A DNA stretch of 64,000 bases from Trichinella spiralis (Eukaryota > Nematoda > Enoplea > Trichinellida > Trichinellidae). Positions 49,101 to 64,000 of the stretch are shown here, piece by piece; position 1 is the first letter of the stretch, and each line of letters starts with the position of its first letter. Position numbers and translations under genes: made by a program. The stretch is taken from the NCBI GenBank assembly GCA_000181795.3, contig CM012954.1:12059051-12123050 (forward strand). Direction: 5' to 3'. The notes beneath the pieces were generated by a model that saw only the letters and a program-made list of their open reading frames with translations, ran no database searches and had not been told where the DNA came from.

Positions 49101-50408
49101 TGCCATTCATTTCACTGAATTAGGAATAAAAAGCAAAAACAAAAAGCAACATGCGCATACTTAACTTGTACCAGTGTGTCGTCTGCTACTTGTGATGTGC
49201 CTGGTACGATGCGAGTGAAGCACTCTTGAGCAGTTAAGTTAAGCACGGTTGCATTTTAAAAAGATTAGAAGCAATATTTAAATTCATACTAGTTTCAAAG
49301 AATCAACAGAAATGAGTTTTCATTAATGTAGGTAATTTTTGCAATTGAATTGCATTAGCAGTTGCAAACGATCTGTGAAAATGTTTTGAGGGTGGAAAAA
49401 ATTTTTTTCATTATCATTCATGTTAAATAATTGCATACTCTCTTGCTCAGTTTTTGTGTTTTTTTTGAATAACTTCTTTTTCCAGAACATTTAGAAGCGT
49501 GTGTGCCAAATGTTTTTCTTATTAGTTTTCCGAATGTGATATAACTGATAAGTATGATAAATGATAATCATAAACCATAGTTGGGGAAGATTGGATTGAA
49601 AAGAAATTATTCAACTTGCACAGTTATGAATGGTGGCATTTTCATTCACATTTTGCTAATGCAAGTTAGTTCTCTCCATTTTGAACACATCATCAAAGCT
49701 ATTGTGAACATGCATTGTTTTCTTTCTTTTTTTTGTTGTTGCATAATATATAACATTGTTCTTTTCATTTGCAATGTTGCATATGCTAGAAAGCAGATAT
49801 TAAAGCACGCTGAAAACAAAATAAATACATAAATACGCACATTCAGAGAAAAATAAATTTAGCAACAGCGGGCGTCTTTAGTTGTTTGAATGGAAGCTTT
49901 TTTGGAAACGCCCCGACGAATGGATCTTTTTAATCTTTTGCTTAAGTGATTCTTTTTTTTACTTTTGATTTCTGAGACATTTTCCGTTCTACACAGCAGT
50001 CGTTTTGTTCATCTAGCCGTTGATGTTTTATTTATTTATCTTTTCAGTTATATAATTTATCCCTCTTTTCAGTAAGTTGCTTTTGTTCTTTTTTTCGCTG
50101 ACATCAGATGGCAACAACGGATTTTTAAAAGACGTAGTTCAATGGTAAGCTTTTGTGAAATGGCTTCTGTTTTGTTGAAAGTTTATTCTTGTGAAACAAT
50201 CTATTTTTCTGAGCTTTGTTTTGGAAAACGAAAACATCCTAAACCGAGTCAACAGCTCGCGGCTCTTTGTTACAAAGGCGGGCCTTGCGGTGACCAATCA
50301 GCGTCCACTTCGAGACCGCTGTCCAATCGCTTTTCGCTGTCGTCGAAACGCATCGATCTTGTCGAGAAGAGGGCTAGCATTTTGCATTCCGTTCCTGGTT
50401 CTGTGAGG
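43150..50408. other. Seven-kilobase gene-poor region upstream of the Notch ligand gene
   Basis: The left edge is CDK17 3' UTR. No exon could be supported by family motifs. Points of note: a run of consecutive G at about 44796-44807; a GC-rich island at about 45990-46240 open in several frames on both strands; a second less AT-rich block at about 47880-48370; TACTGTA elements at 46856 and 47295. The right edge (50230-50408) carries the ligand-gene promoter with paired CCAAT boxes. Long-range regulatory DNA is a reasonable guess for much of it. Confidence 0.45.
50294..50327 (+). promoter_or_regulatory. Tandem CCAAT boxes in the Jagged-type gene promoter
   Basis: GACCAATCAGC has CCAAT at 50294-50298 and GTCCAATCGC has CCAAT at 50323-50327. 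They are 29 bp apart start to start, in the same orientation, about 80-115 bp upstream of the proposed ATG, in a locally GC-rich sequence. Spacing near three helical turns is typical of paired NF-Y sites. Their presence argues that transcription starts downstream and that the ATG at 50409, not the in-frame ATG at 50142, begins the protein. Confidence 0.55.
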
Positions 50409-53400
50409 ATGTTGTCGTCTGTACGTCAAATTTCTCTCATCGCACTGTTATTGCTTGCTTGTAGTGTAAGTTGCTTTTTTTCAACGTGACAAATGTCGAA
50501 GAAAAGTATTAAAAAAATTTTTCCCCTCAATTCAGGGTAGCACGTATGCGGTAGGTAGGATTGAAATGGCTTTGGATGCTGTGTATAATCCGAAAGGTCA
50601 GCTGAGCAATGGTGCACACTGTCGAGATCGTTACATGATTAATGAGTCGGTAGCGGTGCCAGGACTTTGTCATACCATTGCGATGATTTGTTATCGAACG
50701 TACGACGACCAAGAACGTCTGAGTACGGTTGAAGTTGGAAAATGTCACTATGGTCAGTGGTCATCGCACGGTGAACTTGGACTGAACAGTTTCGGCGATC
50801 CGGATGATCTTCTCAAACCGTTGATTTCTAATCGTCAAGATTTTACTTATAAATGGCCGGTAAGTTGAACACAAATTCTGTTCAAATTTGCATGTTGTTT
50901 TTGTATAGACGTGTACTTTTGTATATTTAAATGTAGTTTCAGTAGTCTGTAGATGTATGTATATATATGTGGGTGGGTAATTGTTTCGTGTTCTTCTTTT
51001 TTTTGAATTCACATGGCTGATCGATGCAAGTTAGACGCAATGCGACAGTGCAGCTGATGATGCAGCGCCGCGCAATCAGATCATTTGTTTACAGGTACAA
51101 CGTTGACCCGGCTTAGAGCGCTCTGAACCGAGTGGTCGCTTTTCAACAAATCTTTAGATGACTATCTGTTGACGAGCACATGTGGAACAGCTTGTACGTC
51201 TAGGCAGCGTTTTCGTGTTGACTGCTTGCCGGACAGCAGCTGGTCGACCCTTTCGCTGTATGGCTATTAGCTGAACAGAGCAGATGTTGACAAAGTTATA
51301 CAATACTTGGTCGCATTGCATTATGGGCTGTTGGTGCATCTGCTGGACAAAGCGGTCGACTGTTACGACTGAGTGGCGTAATTTAAGCATCATCTGCCAC
51401 CGTTGTCTGTCTGACGTTGCGTCGCAGCTGTACAACAGCGTCTAGTCTGAATTTTGCCGCGCAGTTCGCTAAGGTCAGTCTGATCAGTGAAGGAAGTGAA
51501 CCCAAATTAAATTATTAAGCTGGTCAACAGACGATCACGCCTGGGTTCTTTGTTTTCATTAGACAACTTGAAAAATTCACTTGGCTTCAAGAGCTAACTT
51601 ATCAGTTTTTCTTGCATTTTCTATTTCCACTGCCTGTATGGAAAACCATTTTGTATTATTTGATTTTTCATTTTGTCAGCATTTTCAATTTTTGCTATCA
51701 TTCATCACTGGGATCACCATAATGCCGGCACTTTTATTTATTCAACCATTTATAAAGCTTTTGTTCCCTGCAGTCCGTGCGGCAGTAGTTTGCTCAGTGT
51801 TGCTTCTTTTCTCTTTCTCTCTCGACCGATCGATAAGATATACATGCATGCATATATCATGTATATACATGGTAAGATTTCTGCTTTAGACTGGCGGCAA
51901 AAGAATTTTATTTTCACTTGCAACATGACAATCTTTCAGCAAAGCAATTCAGCGCAAAATGGTTAGTTAGACAAGCAAGTTGAGCGAAAAGAGTTCGCAA
52001 AGCGCTATGTATCATAGCTTTAACAAACGGGGAAAGGTGAGGAAAGAAAAACAGTGTTTGCTTTATTATCATTTATCCGTTGCAAACTGGGAACAACACA
52101 CTGGAATAATGATATTCTGTTTTTTTGTTTTATTTTTGTTTTTTATTATTATTTAAACATTGTTTCCAAACGCCATCATCAAGATTTTGCAGCCTGTAGA
52201 AGTTGACTGTGAAAATGATAAATCTTTTATCATTTCTAAGATATGTATTTATATATGATTTTGTTCTTTACAATTTTTGCATCTGTGAAAAGTAGTCAGC
52301 AAGTGAAAGTGAATGGAAATTAAGCAAGAAATCTAAATACAAAAAAAATACCAATTAGTAGAAAGGCAGAACAGAAGAACAGGATGTTGATTGAGACGTT
52401 ATGTATGTGTTGACAAGTTGAATGTGCTATTGTATCTGATTGGTGATTGTCGATTGATGTCGTCGCTACATGGGACAGACATCTAGTTTTCTGTTTTATC
52501 ATGCTTTGTTTTAATTGTACATGCTGAGAAAAGTTGTGAAAACGAAATTTCCTCACATGGAGGTATTTTAATTAATTCATTTGTTTGTTTGTCTGTGTTA
52601 GTTTATTTGAATCGTATATTTGAATCATTGTATTAGCTGAAGCGTATGTGTGCCGTTTGCGCATTTTGCTTGATACTACACCGCATGCCGCGCTATTATT
52701 CATGTGCCTCAGGGTGAGCAGCTTTTAGGCCACTTGAAAGTTCTCACGGGTTTTTGCTGTGCAGTGCGATGTGATTTGATCGACGCGATCTGATCGTTTA
52801 CTCGACAGCTTAACTGGTCCAAACTGGTCCCAGTTTAGTTGAAGCCATAAGAAAAGCTGTTTAAGGTTGACTTTTCAATTTGGTTTGTTTTCAGGGGTCG
52901 TTGACAATCGTGGTGAAGCTGATTCACGGCGGGCCGACTGTTGGTAAGTGGAAGATATTTATTTTATTTTATTTAAAATAAAGGAATAAATAAATCATTT
53001 AATGCTTTGTGTGTTTATTTTAAGATCGGCAGCAGTTGATTTTTGAATCAGTCAAGCCAATGTTGTTAGTGGCTTCATCAGACCAAGGATGGACTCGTGT
53101 TGATGATTACGGTCAAGTGGGCGTCGACGGTTCTGTTGGTTTGACGTATCGTATTCGTGTTGTTTGCGCTGATCACCATTACGGACCTGACTGCGCGAAA
53201 CGATGCAGTCCTAAAGAGGGATATTACAACTGCAGTGCCGAAGGAGAACGCATCTGCATGCCTGGATGGCTTCCACCGAAATGTCAAATGCGTAAGCCCA
53301 TAAATGAACAACAACGATTATATTATTTTAAGAAAAATGAATAATAAATATAATTAGGAAAAAAGCATAAAAGATTGTTAATTTTGTTCTTTTCATTTTT

Positions 53401-54005
53401 AGCAATTTGTTTGCCCGGATGTACCAGCACTTGTCGTAGACCAGGAACGTGCGATCTTTGCCCTCAAGGTTGGACCGGTCCGACGTGTGGCCAATGTGAA
53501 GTGCGTCAAGGCTGCGTGAACGGCTATTGCAACAAGCCGAACGAATGCATCTGCCACGAACGATGGGGTGGAGTGCATTGTGACATTGGTAAAAGCCTTC
53601 ATTCACAACTTCTACAAAGTTTTTTTTTATTGTGGATGAAATTTATTCTAATTTTACCTTCAGATTTGGATTTGTGCTTTCATCGAAATCCATGTCAAAA
53701 TGGCGCCACTTGCCTTGGTCGAACGCAAGGCAATTTCACCTGCTTATGCGCTTCTGGATTTACTGGAACATACTGCAATACAAGTGCGTTTGTGTTTCGA
53801 GAAAAAATTAATATTAATTTGTCAGTTTTATTTCAGCTAAAGTAAACTCATCGAACGAAGCAAATTCTTGTAAATACAACGGCATCGTATATCAAGCACA
53901 GCAACGTTGGCTAGTTGACGATTGCGCCATTTGCGAATGCTCTAATGGAACAGTGCATTGCAATCGGGTATGTTAACAAGCTAATTAATTAAAACGAATA
54001 AATAT

Positions 54006-54056
<51 letters not shown>

Positions 54057-55866
54057 ATCTGGTGAATTAACTTTTTGTTTACTTTATATATATATATATA
54101 TGAAATAAAATATTTTTTTCATTTTCGAATTTTCAGTTTATTAATTTTAATTCAAATTAAATCAATTGCTGAAAATGAAATTGTCTGTGTAGGGTTTCTT
54201 TGTGTAGTGGGTTGGAATTAGTTTTATCCGCAAATTAATATTTGTGCTTTGTATTCATGTTTCAATTGATCTTTTCAGCAAATGAAAATTTTCTTCGTCA
54301 AAGCCATCCGTCCATTTATTGCTTTGTTAATAATTTACTTTATTACATTGTTTTCAGTGGAGAAATATGCAGTGGAAGTTTCATTTTACTTTAAATTCAT
54401 TCAGTCATTAAACTTCATCAACGACAAGTTCAATTATTCATTTCTTGCAATAAATTTAGCAACTGAATAAATTGAATAAGAAGAGAAATAAAATATTGTT
54501 ATCCCTTTTTTTGCAGGAATTGTGCAATCCTAACGACTGTTTAACGGTGACTCATAGCAATGGCCAGCATTCGGCTTGTCCTGCTGGTCAGCTATGCAAA
54601 GCGATCTATCCGTCTCCATCGTCTTGTTTGAAAGCACCGTGTAGCTTATTGCCGTTTGGTCAGTGCTGGCCAGTTGAACTGATTGAGCGCCAACAGTCGA
54701 TTGAGGACCGGCGTAAATTATGCGATTTTGACCATCGTGGACTGAAAACTTCTCAACAGTTTTGCTCAAGAATATTCCTGCGTCTCAACATCTCCACGTT
54801 GGACAAAGTGATTAAAAATTAATTCAGTTTTTTACCATTCGCTTGACGGTGATACAATTTGTTCTATATTTTTGCAGAATACCTACGTCGAACAACTGTG
54901 CAGCACGTTTTGGTTACAATTATCCAAGTTGGGCTTTGCACGTTTTCACACCCAATGCAAAGTATACAACACGCAATCGTTTCCTGTGGTCAGTGTTGAT
55001 TTGGTACGTGGCTTTGTGTTTTTTTATTCTGTTCATATATACATACTTTTCATTTTCGTTTCATTCATTCATTCATTCATTATTTAAAAATTATATATTT
55101 TTACAGGTGTCACTAACTGCCACACCAGCATTTGAATTGAAGAGTCATCTGTTGCTGTTGATTGGCAAACGGCCGTTGCTTTTCACGGCAATGAATCACA
55201 CCGACGGTGAAATGGAAGTTGACGAACACAACGACATCAACAACAAGGAGAATAATCATAATTATAAAAGAGCACCTCAGCAAACAACACCATTTCTTGG
55301 TTCCAAGCAGGCAGTGACAGATAAGCAAGGTAACGAAATGTACATAATAAAGTAGAATTTTTCTTTAAAAAATTACTTTAGACGTGTACAGTGAAGCAGT
55401 GCATAATTTTTTGTCTGTTGTACTGCCGGCTGCAACTGTACTTTTGTTCGTTTTTCTGTTGATCAGTTGGACAGTGTGGCGCAAGTTGAAAAAACTGAAT
55501 CAGTTGCACAAGAGGAGCAGTGGGCCGGCCAATACGACCAAGTGCACCATTGTAGGATCGATGCCAATAACAAAATCGGCTGGATCGCAGTTGGATGTAC
55601 TTTACAACGAACTTAGGCCACAACCGTCGTGGACTCGGCAGAAACGTCCGTTCGATAACAATAGCAGACACTGTTGGACAATGGCATCCAGGTCATCAAG
55701 TCCTCGGATTGGTCGGCTCTATTCGAAAGGATTCACCACAGGCGTCTATTCGGATCCGGTAGTGCAAGAAGAATTGGAATCACCGCCTCATTACGATGAA
55801 GTGGTCGGTAATGGGAAAGATGGTCGCCGAACCAGACCAATATTTCAATTCGATGTTGGAATTTGA
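50409..55866 (+). CDS. JAG1: Compact Jagged/Serrate-type Notch ligand
   Basis: Eleven exons: 50409-50465, 50536-50859, 52895-52943, 53025-53291, 53403-53588, 53664-53783, 53837-53967, 54517-54807, 54878-55003, 55107-55329, 55382-55866; all phases agree, 752 aa (human JAG1 1218). Order: signal peptide (1-19), MNNL/C2-like N-terminal domain (20 to about 150), DSL domain with YRIRVVCADHHYGPDC and CMPGW (about 180-230), EGF1 and EGF2 (233-294, matching the Jagged pair GCVNGYCNKPNECIC), a canonical EGF3 (295-334), then directly a VWC module (WLVDDCAICECSNGTVHC) and the Jagged-only Cys-rich region (ACPAGQLC, LLPFGQC). A membrane segment lies at about 601-620, followed by a basic ~130-residue tail with a PPHY (PPxY) motif and C-terminus FDVGI. 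Delta proteins lack the VWC region, so this is Jagged/Serrate type with 13 or so EGF repeats absent. The exact start is inferred from the signal peptide. Confidence 0.92.
50860..52894 (+). other. 2.0 kb intron of the Jagged-type gene
   Basis: GT-AG intron after the MNNL exon. Most is AT-rich, but 51030-51480 is clearly less AT-rich, with many CpG and CAGC/GTCG words, and includes a 94-codon minus-strand ORF (51154-51435) that I do not recognise. Possibly an intronic enhancer or an unannotated nested transcript. Confidence 0.45.
54007..54056. repeat. AT run adjoining GT run
   Basis: AT repeat (54007-54030) directly followed by a GT repeat (54031-54056), inside the intron before the Jagged Cys-rich exon. 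A second AT run follows at about 54083-54100. Confidence 0.9.
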
Positions 55867-57370
55867 ATCGGATATTGAGACGGAAAGCCAAAAAATGTAC
55901 GAAGCAGCAAATAAAAATGGTTCGTAGACGGTTGTTGGTCTGTAACAAAGCGAAAAAGATAAAAGCCCTCTCTATTCTCGGTGAAAATATTCCTCTCGGC
56001 TATTTCATGCAGTGCTTGTACAGATTCCTTTTCTCACTTGCTTTCCAAACTGCTCCGTTTGCACTGTGTTATAAATTTATTTGTGTTTTTGCTTTCTCGG
56101 TTTATCGTATGCAGTAGATTCGTTTTTTACAAAAAAAACCATCGCCTTGAAAATTGTCTGCATTGTTGTTGTTAGCTCAGGCTTTTATTTATTTCATTTG
56201 GTACAAAAAAGAAAAAGATTTCATTCAGTTCAATAATCTCTTTGCTAATAACAACAATATAATTCCATCTATGAAAACAGTTAATAATCAATCAAATGAA
56301 GTTAAACAGCAATGTAAAATTTCAAGCATTACATTGTATTTTGACTTTCTTCGTTTGCAACGCTTGTTCACAATGAACGTAAACAAAATGCCATGAAATT
56401 ATTAAGTAAATAATTGACATGCTCAGTTGAACAAACGTGAAATCGTAATAATTCAAGATTAACTGATTTCCTATCTGCATGCAAATTGCTTTTCTTTAAA
56501 TAAAATGTTTAATTAATAATTCATTGGATAACTTTTTTTATTGTATGCGTTTAGGTAAAATTCATTTCGGTAAAAAAGTTTTCAAAACAAATTCAAATCA
56601 TTTGAAGAATAAAATCACAAAACAATCTGCATTCGTCACTAAGCAAAATGGCAAAAACATCATTGTCAGTCAACAAAAAATGCAAAATAACGAAACAAAA
56701 ATGCTCTAGTCAGAAATAGTTACAGTAAAACAAAAATCAAGTATGTTAAATTTTCAGCTGATTTGGAAAATTTTTGCCTTTTTTGTTTGTTAAGTTTTGC
56801 AATATGAAAGTAACATTTTTAAAACATCTTTGCATATCGTGTTTAACGAATTCCAACTTTGATTATAGTTAGCACCGATCAGTATAAATAATTCTTGCGC
56901 GTTATGTGCCGTTTGTCATGAACGAAGTTTATAAATCAGATAACAATAAAAAAATGCAACCTACAAAGAACAAAACTTAGCATGGTATTTTTATTCTTGT
57001 TAAAAACTGAACCAGTTTAATTGAACCAAGCATGTAAAATTATGTGAAAAATTATTATATTGAAAATTTTGAATCATAATAGAATGTTAAATTGCATATT
57101 TGTACTAATTTGAAATCAGGTTGACCACTTTTGTCGGACAATTTTAAATTGTACCTTGGGTTGTCGAAAATCAGGATCAGCTTACTGTATTTTTGCTCTC
57201 CTTTGCAAGCCAAAAACAATTGCTTCCAGTGGTTTGCTAGTTGTGAACGTTATGCATTAATTTGATCATCTGTTTTGGAAGCGTTTTTAATTTTATAAAT
57301 TAATTTTTTGTCGAAGTGCTCGTTGCTTTTCACCGACGGTCGAGCGCTTCTACTTTTCTCTACTGCTACA
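55867..57370. other. Intergenic region between Jagged-type and B56 genes
   Basis: 1.5 kb, AT-rich. The left side is the ligand-gene 3' UTR, the right side (about 57310-57370) the B56 promoter/5' UTR with a CGACGGTCGAGCGCTTC patch. No exon seen; TACTGTA elements at 56721 and 57183. Confidence 0.5.
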
Positions 57371-62596
<5,226 letters not shown>

Positions 62597-64000
62597 ATTC
62601 GTTATTGGGCCATTTATGAACAAATGGAACAACATACGCATAAATGCTAAAAGTCGTGCACATGCGCATACACACAATAGCGAACACGTACATGCTGCAT
62701 ACGCAACCACACCCACTTACCACTAGCACACGCACAAACACAAATACACACACACGCACGTATATATGCATATGTGTTCAAGTGTATTTAACATGTTTGT
62801 GAAAATGTGTTTGCTGATTATCATCGAAATGTTGGACATTGTTTCTGTAAATTGTCGCATTTGATGCAGGCTAAATTTGCTCAAAGTGTCGTTTTCTGCG
62901 CATGTTATTATCATCATTATTTTATTTTATTGAAACTGTTTGCCCAATCTCTTCTAATTAATTAATCATTTGCTTTTGTGAAAAATGTTTTCCTCACTTT
63001 CACTGCTGTCCGCGTTGTTCTCTTTTGCTTTTTCGTAAAGTAGTGGAGCTTTTTGTTTTTGTAACTTTTGCAACCAACCAGTCAATCAGTTAGTCAAAGA
63101 GAACGAATTATTTGAAAGCAATGTACGAAATCTATGTTCGTACGTACGAATGTACGAATTCATCTAAGTCAAGTGTATGTATGGATTATATATCCGCTGT
63201 GATGAAAGGAGATGGTTTGGCAGCATACAAGTCTTGCTAGCAAATTTTTGCTATTAGTTCACTTCTGTTCTGTTTTTGCTTTTCCAACAATTGTATATAT
63301 ATATAACTTGTTTATAGATTATTGCACATGTACAGTGCATACAATGGAATTATCATTTCAGTTGGAAAATAACTGTATCATTTTGTCTGTTTAATAATAC
63401 TTTGTTAACTTTTGAACGATTTTCATTTTTGTGAAAAACTTTGTTTATACTCAGTCGCCGCCACTCGTATTTTTTCTTACTTTTGTGTCACAGTTGTCCA
63501 GCTGAAGAAGCACTTTCATTCTGTAATTTTTTTAAATAACGCTGCCGCTTACCGATAGCAGACAATTCAGATGTCTAAATTGCTATGTAAAACAGGCATT
63601 TGCCCATTTAGTTAGTAGTTATGATATAACAGAGATTGCTGTAAGAAGCTGTTTTGATTTTCATTGTCAACATGAGTAAAAAAACTTTGGACTCGAATCT
63701 AAAGAATTTGCATTTTTTGACTTCTGACTTCGGCGACATTTCTTGAGGCTATACGCTGAAGTTTCTGCATAAATATTAATAAAATGGAATTCTCTTCTTG
63801 ATTATCAACATCGCAGGTTTTATTTCCTTTCCTATCGCTCCGATTAAAATCGCAACCCTATGAAACATTTAGTCAATTTCTCATCAAATACGCTTTTGTA
63901 CATCGTCGGACAAAGTTTGTAGGGTCAATGTTGATCGTGTGATCGAATGCAATCATATTCAGTCAAATTTCAAATGGCAAAGGTTCAAACAACCAAGCAG
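62597..64000. other. 3' flank of the B56 gene
   Basis: AT-rich sequence with a CA/CACG-rich stretch at about 62665-62762, a cluster of GTACGAA/TTCGTAC heptamers at 63123-63158, and AATAAA at 63778-63783 that could be a distal polyA signal. No exon supported. Confidence 0.45.

Noticed and set aside
49150-49260. Possible 5S rRNA-like segment (AGTTAAGTTAAGCACGGTTGC)
   Set aside because: Only a short word resembles the 5S internal control region; the rest cannot be aligned to a 5S gene and no paired ends are visible.
50142-50408. In-frame N-terminal extension of the Jagged-type protein from the ATG at 50142
   Set aside because: It would bury the signal peptide behind 89 residues and spans the paired CCAAT boxes; the ATG at 50409 gives a normal signal sequence.

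Overview
This window is metazoan nuclear DNA, most likely from a nematode. It is AT-rich and the genes are split by GT-AG introns; several of these are only about 50-60 nt and a few exceed 1.5 kb. Many exons begin right after a T-rich tract plus CAG/TAG. The 7-mer TACTGTA recurs throughout the noncoding DNA. The gene set fits an early-branching (clade I, Trichinella/Romanomermis-like) nematode or a close ecdysozoan, but the taxonomic guess is inference. No mobile element, CRISPR array, rRNA or tRNA could be supported.

Layout. (1) 1-1509 (+): 3' part of an SNM1A-type beta-CASP DNA nuclease. (2) 2853-4677 (+): small coiled-coil protein resembling bublin (UPF0184). (3) 5478-6530 (-): intronless CDC37 co-chaperone. 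(4) 8086-11722 (-): 8-exon, three-CCCH zinc-finger protein of the ZC3H4/ZC3H6/suppressor-of-sable type. (5) 11723-17769: 6 kb gene-poor stretch with clustered microsatellites. (6) 17770-19320 (+): intronless mitochondrial glutamyl-tRNA synthetase. (7) 19661-21376 (-): TspanC8-type tetraspanin with a duplicated exon pair that looks mutually exclusive. (8) 22872-25882 (+): 13-exon RUNDC1 orthologue. (9) 27963-31116 (+): NHERF/EBP50 scaffold with two PDZ domains and an ERM-binding tail. (10) 32363-43149 (+): PCTAIRE kinase (CDK17 type), 11 exons over about 11 kb. (11) 43150-50408: 7 kb without a supported gene. (12) 50409-55866 (+): compact Jagged/Serrate-type Notch ligand. (13) 57371-62596 (+): PP2A B56 gamma/delta regulatory subunit, 14 exons. 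(14) 62597-64000: 3' flank.

The genes are independent housekeeping and signalling genes, not an operon. One functional echo is notable: TspanC8 tetraspanins control ADAM10, which cleaves the Notch receptor after ligand binding, and a Notch ligand lies about 29 kb away.

The most interesting items are: the tetraspanin exon pair, whose 39-nt separation may itself enforce exclusive splicing and whose choice switches the extracellular loop between 6 and 8 cysteines; the miniature Jagged, which keeps EGF1-3 and the Jagged-only VWC/Cys-rich region but lacks the other EGF repeats; and a B56 exon that has no canonical AG where the conserved protein needs one. All exon coordinates were assembled by eye from reading frame, splice-site phase and remembered family sequences; no search was run.
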